From: Stenotrophomonas maltophilia
Lineage (GTDB): Bacteria; Pseudomonadota; Gammaproteobacteria; Xanthomonadales; Xanthomonadaceae
Direction of reading: 5' to 3'
DNA: 64,000 bases
NCBI GenBank assembly: GCA_002364755.1
Contig: DEZI01000005.1
Location: 6,948 to 70,947, forward strand
The position numbers and the translations under genes are program-made. Below the pieces are notes generated by a model. The model made no database searches. It was given only the letters and a program-made list of their open reading frames with translations, and was not told the DNA's origin. This document shows positions 53,073-61,064 of this stretch, piece after piece. How positions within the stretch are numbered: the stretch's first letter is position 1; every line of letters begins with the position of its first letter.

Positions 53073-53537
53073 TCACGGGGCGAAACGCACCTGGCGTGGA
53101 TCGCTGACGCTGATCTGCGTCTGGTAGTAGTACTTGCCGCTGGGGTGGCCGGTGGCGTTGATGAAGTCGATGCGGACCCGGCGCGCGGTGCCACGCACCA
53201 GCAGGCGGCGGTTCTGCAGGTTCTCCAGTTTCAGGCCGAATGCCTTTTCCAGTTCCGGGCGCAGGCCGGCGTCCAGCTTGACGGTGATGTTCAGCGGATG
53301 CCGGTAGTCGCGTTCACTGTTGAGGTAGATGCGGCCTTCCTCGCTGCCGATGGCCCGCACGGTCACGGGGAAGATGCCGGAAATGCCGCGCGCCGGATCG
53401 TCCTGCGCGGCACGCACGGCTTCGTAGTTGCCGATGTGGCCGGGCACCGGCGGCGGCGCGGCGGCCAGGCGGTGGGCACAGCCGGTCGTCAGCAGCAGAG
53501 GGACCAGCAGTGCGGCCAGCAGGGTGAGGCGATTCAT
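53073..53537 (-). CDS. Lipoprotein of unknown function
   Basis: 154 residues. Lipobox LLTTGC (Cys 20). The rest is a beta-rich domain (FPVTVRAIGSEEGRIYLNSERDY...) that resembles an OB-like fold. I do not recognise the family. Divergent from the next gene. Confidence 0.7.
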   Translation of the reverse strand: MNRLTLLAALLVPLLLTTGCAHRLAAAPPPVPGHIGNYEAVRAAQDDPARGISGIFPVTVRAIGSEEGRIYLNSERDYRHPLNITVKLDAGLRPELEKAFGLKLENLQNRRLLVRGTARRVRIDFINATGHPSGKYYYQTQISVSDPRQVRFAP

Positions 53538-53664
53538 GGCGCTTCCTTGTGCGTCGGTGGATGTGCCGATTGTGGCCGCGCGCGGGTTGCAGTCACAAGC
53601 GCGCTGTCCAATCGGCCCACCGCTGGGTCATGCTGGGCGCCTACCGCATCGACCAGGGAAGGAC

Positions 53665-54426
53665 ATGCCAAGGACCGCCGACGTTCATGCCATCGATTGG
53701 GCCGCGCTGCAGTGTGCCTATGGCGACGCCTCTGAAGCGGGGGCATTGCTGGCCGCGCTGCTGGACCCGCAGCACCAGCAGGACTGGAACGACATCTGGT
53801 CGCATCTGTGCCACCAGGGCACGGTCTACCCGGCCAGCCACGCCGCGCTGCCGGTGCTGCTGTCGATCGCACGGCAGACCGGGCGCAGCGACGGCGATGA
53901 TGCGCTGTTGCTGGCCGGCGCCATCGTTGCCGGCTCGGACGTGGGCGATCCCGGGCTGGTGCCGCACGGCGATGTCATCCAGGCGCTGCGCAGCAAGGTG
54001 CAGAAACGCCTGCGCGGCAAGGGCCGTGAGGCTGTCCCGCTGTCCGAGGATGGGCATGGCGAGCGTGGCCGGCTGCGCCAGGCCTGGCTGGGGCTGAGCG
54101 GTGAAAAAGCGTGGTCCCGGCATCTGGACTGGCTTGCCGAGGGCGAGATCGTGGGTGAGTGCGTGGCCTGTTCGGCCGATCTGTACTGCACGCTGGATGT
54201 TGAAGCGCCGTATGTCTGCCATGAGGAGCCGGTGTCCGGTGCCCCGTCGGCGACGTCTGCGCTGCTGCCCGGTGAACCGGTCGGCGTGGCCGAGCAGTGG
54301 CTGATGCAGCAGGTGCGCGGCGATGGCGATACCCGCGCCGAGCAGTTGCTGGAACTGGCCTTTGGTCATTCCGAATGCAGTGCCTGCGGACATCCGTTCG
54401 CGGTGCGCGAGGGCGTGCAGGCCTGA
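53665..54426 (+). CDS. Unknown protein with C-terminal zinc-ribbon-like cysteines
   Basis: 253 residues from ATG 53665 (MPRTADVHAIDWAAL), with GGGAAGG upstream. The N-terminal ~120 residues are helical and HEAT-like (SHLCHQGTVYPASHAALPVLLSIA). The C-terminal half has CVACSADLYC and CSACGHPF pairs that could bind zinc. Proteins with this look occur near Imm/polymorphic-toxin loci, but no toxin is visible here. Confidence 0.65.
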   Translation: MPRTADVHAIDWAALQCAYGDASEAGALLAALLDPQHQQDWNDIWSHLCHQGTVYPASHAALPVLLSIARQTGRSDGDDALLLAGAIVAGSDVGDPGLVPHGDVIQALRSKVQKRLRGKGREAVPLSEDGHGERGRLRQAWLGLSGEKAWSRHLDWLAEGEIVGECVACSADLYCTLDVEAPYVCHEEPVSGAPSATSALLPGEPVGVAEQWLMQQVRGDGDTRAEQLLELAFGHSECSACGHPFAVREGVQA

Positions 54427-54536
54427 GCCGCACGCTTTTCCTGCACGTGCTGCTCGCGGCAGCCTGACCGGCGCATCACCGGCCTGCGTCTAGTGTGCTG
54501 TGAACGGGTCGGCCTGTTGCCGGCCGGAGCGCCGCC

Positions 54537-54713
54537 ATGAACGACAAGCAGACCCCCAATCAGCAGCAGGCCCGCGAAGGCGCCGAGGAAAGCCGCCAGG
54601 ACCGCCGTCAGGACGAGGTGGCGAAGCAGCGCCCCGGCCAGCAGGACCAGCAGGTGCATGACGCGCATTCGCGCCGGCCGCAGCGCAAGGATGGGAGCCA
54701 GGAACCGGCTTGA
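54537..54713 (+). CDS. Small highly hydrophilic protein
   Basis: 58 residues, rich in Gln, Arg, Glu and Asp (MNDKQTPNQQQAREGAEES), no hydrophobic stretch; probably disordered. CGGAG lies nine bases upstream of the ATG. Not recognised; it fills an otherwise empty gap. Confidence 0.5.
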   Translation: MNDKQTPNQQQAREGAEESRQDRRQDEVAKQRPGQQDQQVHDAHSRRPQRKDGSQEPA

Positions 54714-54748
54714 GAAAGATGGGCAGGTCGCGGTTCCGTTGGCCGGGG

Positions 54749-55327
54749 TCATGCGGAGGGCGGCGTCTGCGCGGCGCGGGCCACGTCGGCGAACCAGTCC
54801 GTCAGTTCGCGCATGTCTATCTGCTGGATCAGCGCAGTATTGATGGGATCGGCAGGTGCGGTTGGCATGATGGCGGCAGCGGCTTCGACCGCACAGTACC
54901 CCGTGCCGTCCCACAGGCCTACCAGGTAGGAAGGGAGGGGGGAGCCTTCCCACAGCGGCGCTGCTGACGGCCATGGTTGCTGATGTTGCATCGGGCGCCA
55001 GCGACCGTAAGGGCGCACCTCGCTCCTGCGCTGCGCAAGCCAATGGATGGCAGCGTCCTTCGCCACGCGCGCTGCATCCTCCAGTTCCTGATGCCCGGAT
55101 ACGATCCTGACCTTCTCGCAGATGCCGTCGTAAGACAGCTCGCGAAGACGCAGGACGACCAGCAGCTGGCTTCCCTGCAATCGCGCCTGTTCAAGGCCAA
55201 GCCCATGGGCGACGTCAGCGACAAGGCTGGGAATGTACTGGCCCTTCCAGCCGGGAATGAGGCTTGAAAGCGGGACCAAACCTGGATCGGGTACCGGGGC
55301 ATTGTCCACGGGATCCCCACTCTGCAT
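54749..55327 (-). CDS. Hypothetical protein
   Basis: 192 residues from ATG 55327 (MQSGDPVDNAPVPDP), chosen for GGAG six bases upstream. Mostly helical middle part (LRLRELSYDGICEKVRIVSG). No signal peptide or known motif. Confidence 0.6.
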   Translation of the reverse strand: MQSGDPVDNAPVPDPGLVPLSSLIPGWKGQYIPSLVADVAHGLGLEQARLQGSQLLVVLRLRELSYDGICEKVRIVSGHQELEDAARVAKDAAIHWLAQRRSEVRPYGRWRPMQHQQPWPSAAPLWEGSPLPSYLVGLWDGTGYCAVEAAAAIMPTAPADPINTALIQQIDMRELTDWFADVARAAQTPPSA

Positions 55328-55385
55328 GTGGCGCTCCGCGCTGCGGGTACCCACATTCTAACGTTCCCGGCTACCTGCGCCCAAA

Positions 55386-55418
55386 GAAAAAGCCCGCAGA
55401 TCGCAGGGATCTACGGGC
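55386..55418 (-). terminator. Terminator of tRNA-Ala
   Basis: On the minus strand GCCCG-AGATC pairs GATCT-CGGGC, followed by TTTTTC. Confidence 0.88.
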
Positions 55419-55430
55419 CTTCCTGAATAG

Positions 55431-55506
<76 letters not shown>

Positions 55507-55601
55507 ACGGCGCATCCAGTGTAGCGCTGCCTCTGGGACTTGCCAAGCAGCGACCCGGCAGCCATGGCAGGCTGGGCACCTTCACCGCCGAGGGAAGACC
55601 C

Positions 55602-55868
55602 ATGACCGACTACCACCCGATCGAGTGCGACCTGCACGATGCGCTGGAAATCGCCTGCCTGCACCGCGCCCTGCTGCAGGTCGAACTGCGCGATGGCAGC
55701 CGCTTCGTGGCGCGTGCGCGGACCACTGCCAGCACTGCTGAAAAGGAGGAGTTCCTGCTGCTGGATGCGCCCGACGGCGAGCGCCGCATCCGACTGGACC
55801 ACCTGCATGCGGTGACGACACTTGCCGCCGATGGCAAGCCGGGTGCACGCACGCTGCTGGGGACCTGA
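55602..55868 (+). CDS. rof: Rho-binding antiterminator (Rof-like)
   Basis: 88 residues. DALEIACLHRALLQVELRDGSRFVARARTT and a C-terminal RIRLDHLHAV fit the Rof/RNase P subunit-like fold. E. coli Rof inhibits Rho by binding its primary RNA site. A single domain, with no partners nearby. Confidence 0.8.
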   Translation: MTDYHPIECDLHDALEIACLHRALLQVELRDGSRFVARARTTASTAEKEEFLLLDAPDGERRIRLDHLHAVTTLAADGKPGARTLLGT

Positions 55869-55969
55869 TCGACCGGGCCGCCACAGGAGTAGGGCACGCG
55901 CAGGAATAAGGCATGCGGCACACTTTGCCGCAGCGGGCGGCGATCGGACTGCGACGGAGTGCGCAACGA

Positions 55970-55982
55970 AATTGTAACAATT
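55970..55982 (+). promoter_or_regulatory. 13-base palindrome before the TonB-dependent receptor
   Basis: AATTGTAACAATT, just upstream of a GATAAT box (55988-55993). The half-sites match those of LacI-type operators; this could be an operator for the receptor gene. Confidence 0.4.
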
Positions 55983-56068
55983 CGGGCGATAATGAACGCT
56001 TGCGCAGCGTCTCCCTTTTCTACCGCCCGGCTCGCGCAGGCCGCACGGATGCCTCCTCAGAGCTCTCG

Positions 56069-58396
56069 ATGCCTTCCCAAACCGATTCCCGCCGTTCGTC
56101 GGGCATGTCGTCCGTTGTTTCTTTCCGTCGCCATCCGCTGGCCCTGGCCTGTGCGGGCCTGGCCCTGGCCGCCAGCTTCGGCGCCGCTGCGCAGGACCCC
56201 GCGCCGAGCGCGACCGCGCTGGACACGATCACCGTGACCGCCGAGCACCGCGAACAGAATCTGCAGGAAGTGCCGGTGTCGGTGGGCGTGGTGCAGGGCG
56301 AGCGCATGCGCGATTTCACCGCCGGCGGCGATGACACCCTGCTGGCGCTGTCCGGCCGCGTGCCGAGCCTGTATGCGGAAACCACCACCGGCCGCATCTT
56401 CCCGCGCTTCTACATCCGCGGCCTGGGCAACATCGACTTCTACCTGGGTGCCTCGCAGCCGGTGTCGATCATCCAGGACGACGTGGTGCTGGAGCACGTG
56501 GTGCTGAAGTCCAACCCGGTCTATGACGTGGACCAGGTGGAAGTGCTGCGCGGCCCGCAGGGCTCGCTGTTCGGTCGCAACACCACCGCCGGCATCGTCA
56601 AGTTCGACACCATCAAGCCGAGCGAAGACTACAGCGGCCGCGTCAGCGCCAGCTACGCCAGCTACAACAGCGTGTCGATCGATGGCGGCTTCGGCGGCCC
56701 GATCAACGATGTCGCCGCGTTCCGCGTGTCGGCCCTGTACCAGCACCGCGACGACTACGTCGACAACACCTACACCGGCCCCAGCGCCGATGGCACGGTC
56801 AGCCCGAAGAAGAACGCCATGGGCGGCTTCGACGACCGCAACGTGCGCGCGCAGCTGCTGCTGACCCCGAGCGACCAGTTCTCGATCCTGGCCTCGGCCC
56901 ACGCCCGTGACTACGAAGGCACCTCGACCCTGTTCCTGCGCAACGCGCTCACCAAGGGCTCGAACCAGACCGACGTGCCGCGCGACAAGGTCGCCTACGA
57001 CGAAGCCGACAACAACCCGCAGGCCTACAAGACCTACGGCGGCTCGGTGAAGGCGCGTTATGACTTCGGCGCGGTCGACTTCACCTCGATCACCGCCTAC
57101 GAAACCACCTCCGGCTACAGCCGTGGCGACACCGACGGCGGCGCCGCGGTGAACTTCCCGGTCAATGGCGTGCCGAACGGCTACGGCCAGTCGATGGGCC
57201 AGATCCGCGACCTGGACCAGTGGACCCAGGAATTCCGCCTGGCCAGCCATGATGACAACGCCCTGCAGTGGCAGGCCGGCGCGTTCTACTTCAACGGCAG
57301 CGACACCACCGACTTCTACCAGCGTGCGTGGTTCCTGCAGGGCGCGGCCCGCAACCCGAACAACTGGGTGCGCCTGCGCAACAAGAACACCTCGTGGGCC
57401 GGTTTCGGCCAGATCAGCTACGCCTTCACCGACAAGTTCAGCATCACCGCCGGCCTGCGCCAGACCAGGGACGAGAAGCACACCCGTCTGCTGAAGACCG
57501 CGGACACCGCTGCCGGCGCAGTCACCTACAAGGGCCGTACGGACGTGAAGATGTCCGATACCACCCCGAGCTGGGACCTGAGCGCGATGTACCAGTTCAA
57601 CCCGAACGTGAGCGTCTACGCGAAGGTGGCACGCGGCTTCCGTGGCCCGACCATCCAGGGCCGTTCGGCCGTGTTCAACGCTGATTTCACCACTGCCGAT
57701 TCGGAAACGATCCTGTCGTGGGAAGCGGGCGTGAAGAGCAGCCTGTGGGACAACCGCCTGCGCCTCAACGCCACCGCGTTCACCTACACCGTCAGCGACA
57801 TCCAGCTCAACGGCAACGATTCGGACGGCAACGGCGTGCTGTTCAACGCCGACAAGGCCAAGGCCTACGGCTTTGAAGCCGACATGGAACTGCGCCCGAT
57901 CCCGAACCTGACCCTGAGCGCCGGCCTGAGCCTGCTGCACAGCGAGATCCAGGACAAGCGCGTGTACGCACAGGTCTGCGCACTGAACGGCGCGGTGGTG
58001 TGCACCGTGAACGACCCGACCATCAAGGTCGGTGCGAACACCTTCGCCCAGATCGACGGTAACCCGCTACCGAACGCGCCGAAGTACAACGTGAACTTCG
58101 CTGCGCGTTATGACTTCCCGGTCAGCGATGCCGGCACCATGTTCGTGTCCACCGACTGGAACAAGCAGGGTTACACCAGCTTCGTCCTGTACGACAGCAA
58201 GGAGTTCAACTCTAAGGGTGATTTCGAAGGCGGCCTGAAGCTGGGTTACTCAGGCAACTTCGGTGCCTACGAAGTGGCGCTGTTCGCGCGCAACATCACC
58301 AACGAGAAGAACCTCAAGGGCGTGATCGAGAACTACATGGCCGCGGTCTACAACGAGCCGCGCACCGTGGGTGTCTCGCTGAACATGAACTGGTAA
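56069..58396 (+). CDS. TonB-dependent outer-membrane receptor
   Basis: 775 residues from ATG 56069; an ATG at 56105 (MSSVVSFRRHPLAL) also gives a full signal peptide. TonB box-like DTITVTAEHREQ after the signal peptide, plug domain with VEVLRGPQGSLFGRNTTAGIV, then a 22-strand barrel ending VSLNMNW with a terminal aromatic residue. Substrate unknown; no siderophore or sugar genes are adjacent. Confidence 0.92.
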   Translation: MPSQTDSRRSSGMSSVVSFRRHPLALACAGLALAASFGAAAQDPAPSATALDTITVTAEHREQNLQEVPVSVGVVQGERMRDFTAGGDDTLLALSGRVPSLYAETTTGRIFPRFYIRGLGNIDFYLGASQPVSIIQDDVVLEHVVLKSNPVYDVDQVEVLRGPQGSLFGRNTTAGIVKFDTIKPSEDYSGRVSASYASYNSVSIDGGFGGPINDVAAFRVSALYQHRDDYVDNTYTGPSADGTVSPKKNAMGGFDDRNVRAQLLLTPSDQFSILASAHARDYEGTSTLFLRNALTKGSNQTDVPRDKVAYDEADNNPQAYKTYGGSVKARYDFGAVDFTSITAYETTSGYSRGDTDGGAAVNFPVNGVPNGYGQSMGQIRDLDQWTQEFRLASHDDNALQWQAGAFYFNGSDTTDFYQRAWFLQGAARNPNNWVRLRNKNTSWAGFGQISYAFTDKFSITAGLRQTRDEKHTRLLKTADTAAGAVTYKGRTDVKMSDTTPSWDLSAMYQFNPNVSVYAKVARGFRGPTIQGRSAVFNADFTTADSETILSWEAGVKSSLWDNRLRLNATAFTYTVSDIQLNGNDSDGNGVLFNADKAKAYGFEADMELRPIPNLTLSAGLSLLHSEIQDKRVYAQVCALNGAVVCTVNDPTIKVGANTFAQIDGNPLPNAPKYNVNFAARYDFPVSDAGTMFVSTDWNKQGYTSFVLYDSKEFNSKGDFEGGLKLGYSGNFGAYEVALFARNITNEKNLKGVIENYMAAVYNEPRTVGVSLNMNW

Positions 58397-58399
58397 GCA

Positions 58400-58450
58400 C
58401 CGGTTCGATGCAGAACCGGCAGCGCCCCGCACCCGCGGGGCGTTGTCGTT
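58400..58450 (+). terminator. Tandem hairpins after the receptor gene, probable terminator
   Basis: CCGGTTC/GAACCGG (58400-58419) is followed by CGCCCCGC/GCGGGGCG (58423-58442) and TTGTCGTTT. Confidence 0.65.
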
Positions 58451-58523
58451 TCCGCGACCTGCGTGCCACGACGGCGCGGACGCACATGCTATGGTCGCGC
58501 GCCGTGTTGAATGGATCTCAACC

Positions 58524-59657
58524 ATGCTCAAGGCGCTGTATCAGGCCCACGCCCAACCCGCCGCCGCCCTCGCGCTGCAGGCGCGCTGCGAAGCGCAGGT
58601 GGTCAGCTGGCGCTGGGCGACCGCATCGATGGGGTACATCACGCCGTTCCCGCGCGAATCCAGCGGCACGCCGCCGCCGCGCTGGGTAGCCGAAGCGAAG
58701 GTGGATGCGCGCAAGCACGTGCAGCACGGCCTGGATGAGGCAGGGCGCATCGTGTTCGAGCGCAGCCCGTCTGGCCGCATCGGCGTGTGGCTGCATGCGC
58801 CAGGTTGTCGCCGGTACCTCAGCTTCCATGACGGTGGCCGGATCAACGCTGCCTGGGAGTTCCGCGAGGAAGAGGGACGACTGCAGGCACTGGACCTGGT
58901 GGACGAGGGGCGCGGCATCGACCGCACCTACCATTGGGAAGGCGACCGCCTGCTGCGTGAAGTGATGTGCAACTGGAGCACGGCGGGGCGCACGTGGTGG
59001 TGCCAGGATGTGTACAGCTATGACGATGCCGGCCAGCTCGACCGCATCGTGCTGGAGTACCTGGACAGGAATGGCCGCGCCACCGGCCAGCGCCGCCTGC
59101 AGTACCAGCGGCCACGCCCGGGCGAGACGCTGGCGACGGTCACCGCCGAGGTCGAGCGGCGGCTGGTCGAGGCGATCACCGCGCAGCTGCCCCGCATACC
59201 GCGCGATGAGCCGCTGTACTGCCTGCTTGTGTGCTTCACCGAAAGCGACTTCACCGCGGCCTGGCCACCGTTCCTGGTGTGGGGCCGGCAGTCCTACCGC
59301 GAAGCGGTGCTGGCCCGTGGCGAGGATGTGGCGTACTACCTGTGGGCGCCGGATGAGATGCGCGGCGGGCAGGGCGATGCGGACGAATGCTGGTTCCGTG
59401 GCGAGGCGCTGGTCGAGGCCTGCAAGCGCCATTCGCAGTACATGGAGCTGCGCCGCAGCGACGTGTCGGCCAAGCGTGTGCTGAAGAACGTCGCGGCCTG
59501 GCTGGACACGCCCGAGCGCCGTGCGCTGCTCGATACCACCGATGATTTCGTGGTGGCCGTGGCCGACAACACGGGCAGCATCGATCCGCTGCCCGGGATG
59601 CGCCGGGCGATCGGGCCGGAGCGCTGGGCCCGGTTGAAGGAACGCGGTTACGTCTGA
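58524..59657 (+). CDS. Hypothetical protein, 377 residues
   Basis: Start MLKALYQAHAQPAAALAL at ATG 58524. Soluble, no signal peptide. The N-terminal half has WKL-like YD-repeat-type strands (GRIVFERSPSGRIGVWLHAPG, DVYSYDDAGQLDRI). Not recognised. The 243-base gap that follows is filled by a repeat pair. Confidence 0.65.
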   Translation: MLKALYQAHAQPAAALALQARCEAQVVSWRWATASMGYITPFPRESSGTPPPRWVAEAKVDARKHVQHGLDEAGRIVFERSPSGRIGVWLHAPGCRRYLSFHDGGRINAAWEFREEEGRLQALDLVDEGRGIDRTYHWEGDRLLREVMCNWSTAGRTWWCQDVYSYDDAGQLDRIVLEYLDRNGRATGQRRLQYQRPRPGETLATVTAEVERRLVEAITAQLPRIPRDEPLYCLLVCFTESDFTAAWPPFLVWGRQSYREAVLARGEDVAYYLWAPDEMRGGQGDADECWFRGEALVEACKRHSQYMELRRSDVSAKRVLKNVAAWLDTPERRALLDTTDDFVVAVADNTGSIDPLPGMRRAIGPERWARLKERGYV

Positions 59658-59658
59658 G

Positions 59659-59876
59659 GCCCGGTAGAGTCGACTGTCAGTCGACTGCTCTGAACGGTGC
59701 AGCAGAACACCCGCGCTGCGCGCGATAGTCGACCAACGGTCGACTCTACCCGGCCGGGCTGCGCCGCGGATGACGGAGCCCGGTAGAGTCGACTGTCAGT
59801 CGACTGCTCTGAACGGTGCGGCAGAACACCCGCGCTGCGCGCGGTAGTCGACCGACGGTCGACTCTACCCGGCCGG
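59659..59876 (+). repeat. Direct repeat of a GTAG palindrome dimer
   Basis: Two nearly identical ~100-base units (59659 and 59778, offset 119). Each contains GTAGAGTCGACTGTCAGTCG..., a spacer with TGCTCTGAACGGTGC, and the facing GTCGAC...GTCGACTCTAC palindrome. Units differ at a few bases only, so the dimer was copied as a block. Confidence 0.85.
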
Positions 59877-59900
59877 ACCCGGCCGGGCTGTGCTGCGCCA

Positions 59901-60980
59901 TCAACGTGCCGGCAGCAAGGCCTGAAGCCGTGGTTCCAGTTCCTGCTGGCGCCAGCCGGCGAGGGCGGCCGGCCACTGGCGGCGCTCCAGGTAGCTTTCC
60001 AGATGCTTGCGCGAGGCCAGCACGCCGTCGGCCAGGCCCAGTTCGCGGCTGCGCTCGGCCACCGCATCCTGCAGTTTCTTCACCAGCTGCTTGTTGGTGT
60101 CGGTGGCCTGCATGGCCAGCGGCGCATCGGCTTCGTCGTCCAGCGGCGTGGACAGTGCATGCCACACCGCGCCGGCCAGCTTGCGAGGTGCCTTTGGGAA
60201 CTGCTCGAACAGCTTGCCCAGCGCGGCTGCATCGGCCGGGGGCGTGCGCGCCAGGGTGGCGGCCAGTTCGTTGTCCAGGATCCAGCTGCGCGGGCGGTCG
60301 CTGCTGCGGGCCTGCACGTCACGCCAGCGCAGCAGGCGCAGCAGGCGGTGCTGGGCCGGTGCATCAAGGAACTGCGCCGCACGCATGCCCAGGTGCGGCC
60401 AGCGCTCTTCATCATTGGCGACACTGGCCAGCAGGCGCTCGGCATCGTCGTGCAGCCACTGCTGGCGACCCAGTGCCTGCAGCTTGCCGTCGATCGCATC
60501 ATGCAGCGCGAACAGGTGCTCGACATCGTCGGCGGCGTATTGCAGCTGGGAGTCGGACAGCGGCCGGCGCATCCAGTCCGAGCGGGTCTCACCCTTGGCC
60601 AAGGCAACACCGGTGATTTCCTGCACCAGCTTCTGGTAGCCCATGCCGGCACCGATGCCGGCCAGCGCCGCGCCGATCTGGGTGTCGAACAGCGGCCGCG
60701 GCATCACCCCGCAGGTCCACTTGAAGGCCACCAGGTCTTCGCTGGCGCTGTGCATCACCTTGGTGATGGATTCGTCGGCCAACCACGGCGCCAGCGCTTC
60801 GGGCATGCCGGGAATCAGCGGGTCGATCAGCAGGATGTCATCGCCGACGGCCATCTGCACCAGCGCAAGCTGCGGCCAGAAGGTGCGTTCACGGATGAAT
60901 TCGGTGTCCAGGCCGATACGGCTCGGACGCTGCTGGCGGTAAGTGTCCAGCTCGGCGGGGGTGGTGATCCAGGTTGCCAC
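59901..60980 (-). CDS. rnd: Ribonuclease D
   Basis: 359 residues. DEDD exonuclease: LDTEF (Exo I), the Exo II region VMHSASEDLVAF and YAADDVEHLFALHD (Exo III). An HRDC domain (about 205-285) follows. Processes tRNA 3' ends. Start MATWITTPAELD. Confidence 0.95.
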   Translation of the reverse strand: MATWITTPAELDTYRQQRPSRIGLDTEFIRERTFWPQLALVQMAVGDDILLIDPLIPGMPEALAPWLADESITKVMHSASEDLVAFKWTCGVMPRPLFDTQIGAALAGIGAGMGYQKLVQEITGVALAKGETRSDWMRRPLSDSQLQYAADDVEHLFALHDAIDGKLQALGRQQWLHDDAERLLASVANDEERWPHLGMRAAQFLDAPAQHRLLRLLRWRDVQARSSDRPRSWILDNELAATLARTPPADAAALGKLFEQFPKAPRKLAGAVWHALSTPLDDEADAPLAMQATDTNKQLVKKLQDAVAERSRELGLADGVLASRKHLESYLERRQWPAALAGWRQQELEPRLQALLPAR

Positions 60981-61064
60981 GGGTCAGGGCCTACTACTCG
61001 GGTTTGCTCAGGCAGGGGAGAATAGCCTAACGTCGGTCCGCGTCCGTGTTGAAGGAGCTCCCGC

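Noticed and set aside
59659..59876. CRISPR array from the repeated palindromes
   Set aside because: Only two long units, palindromic dimers with repeated rather than unique spacers, no cas genes in the window; fits GTAG/SMAG repeats.
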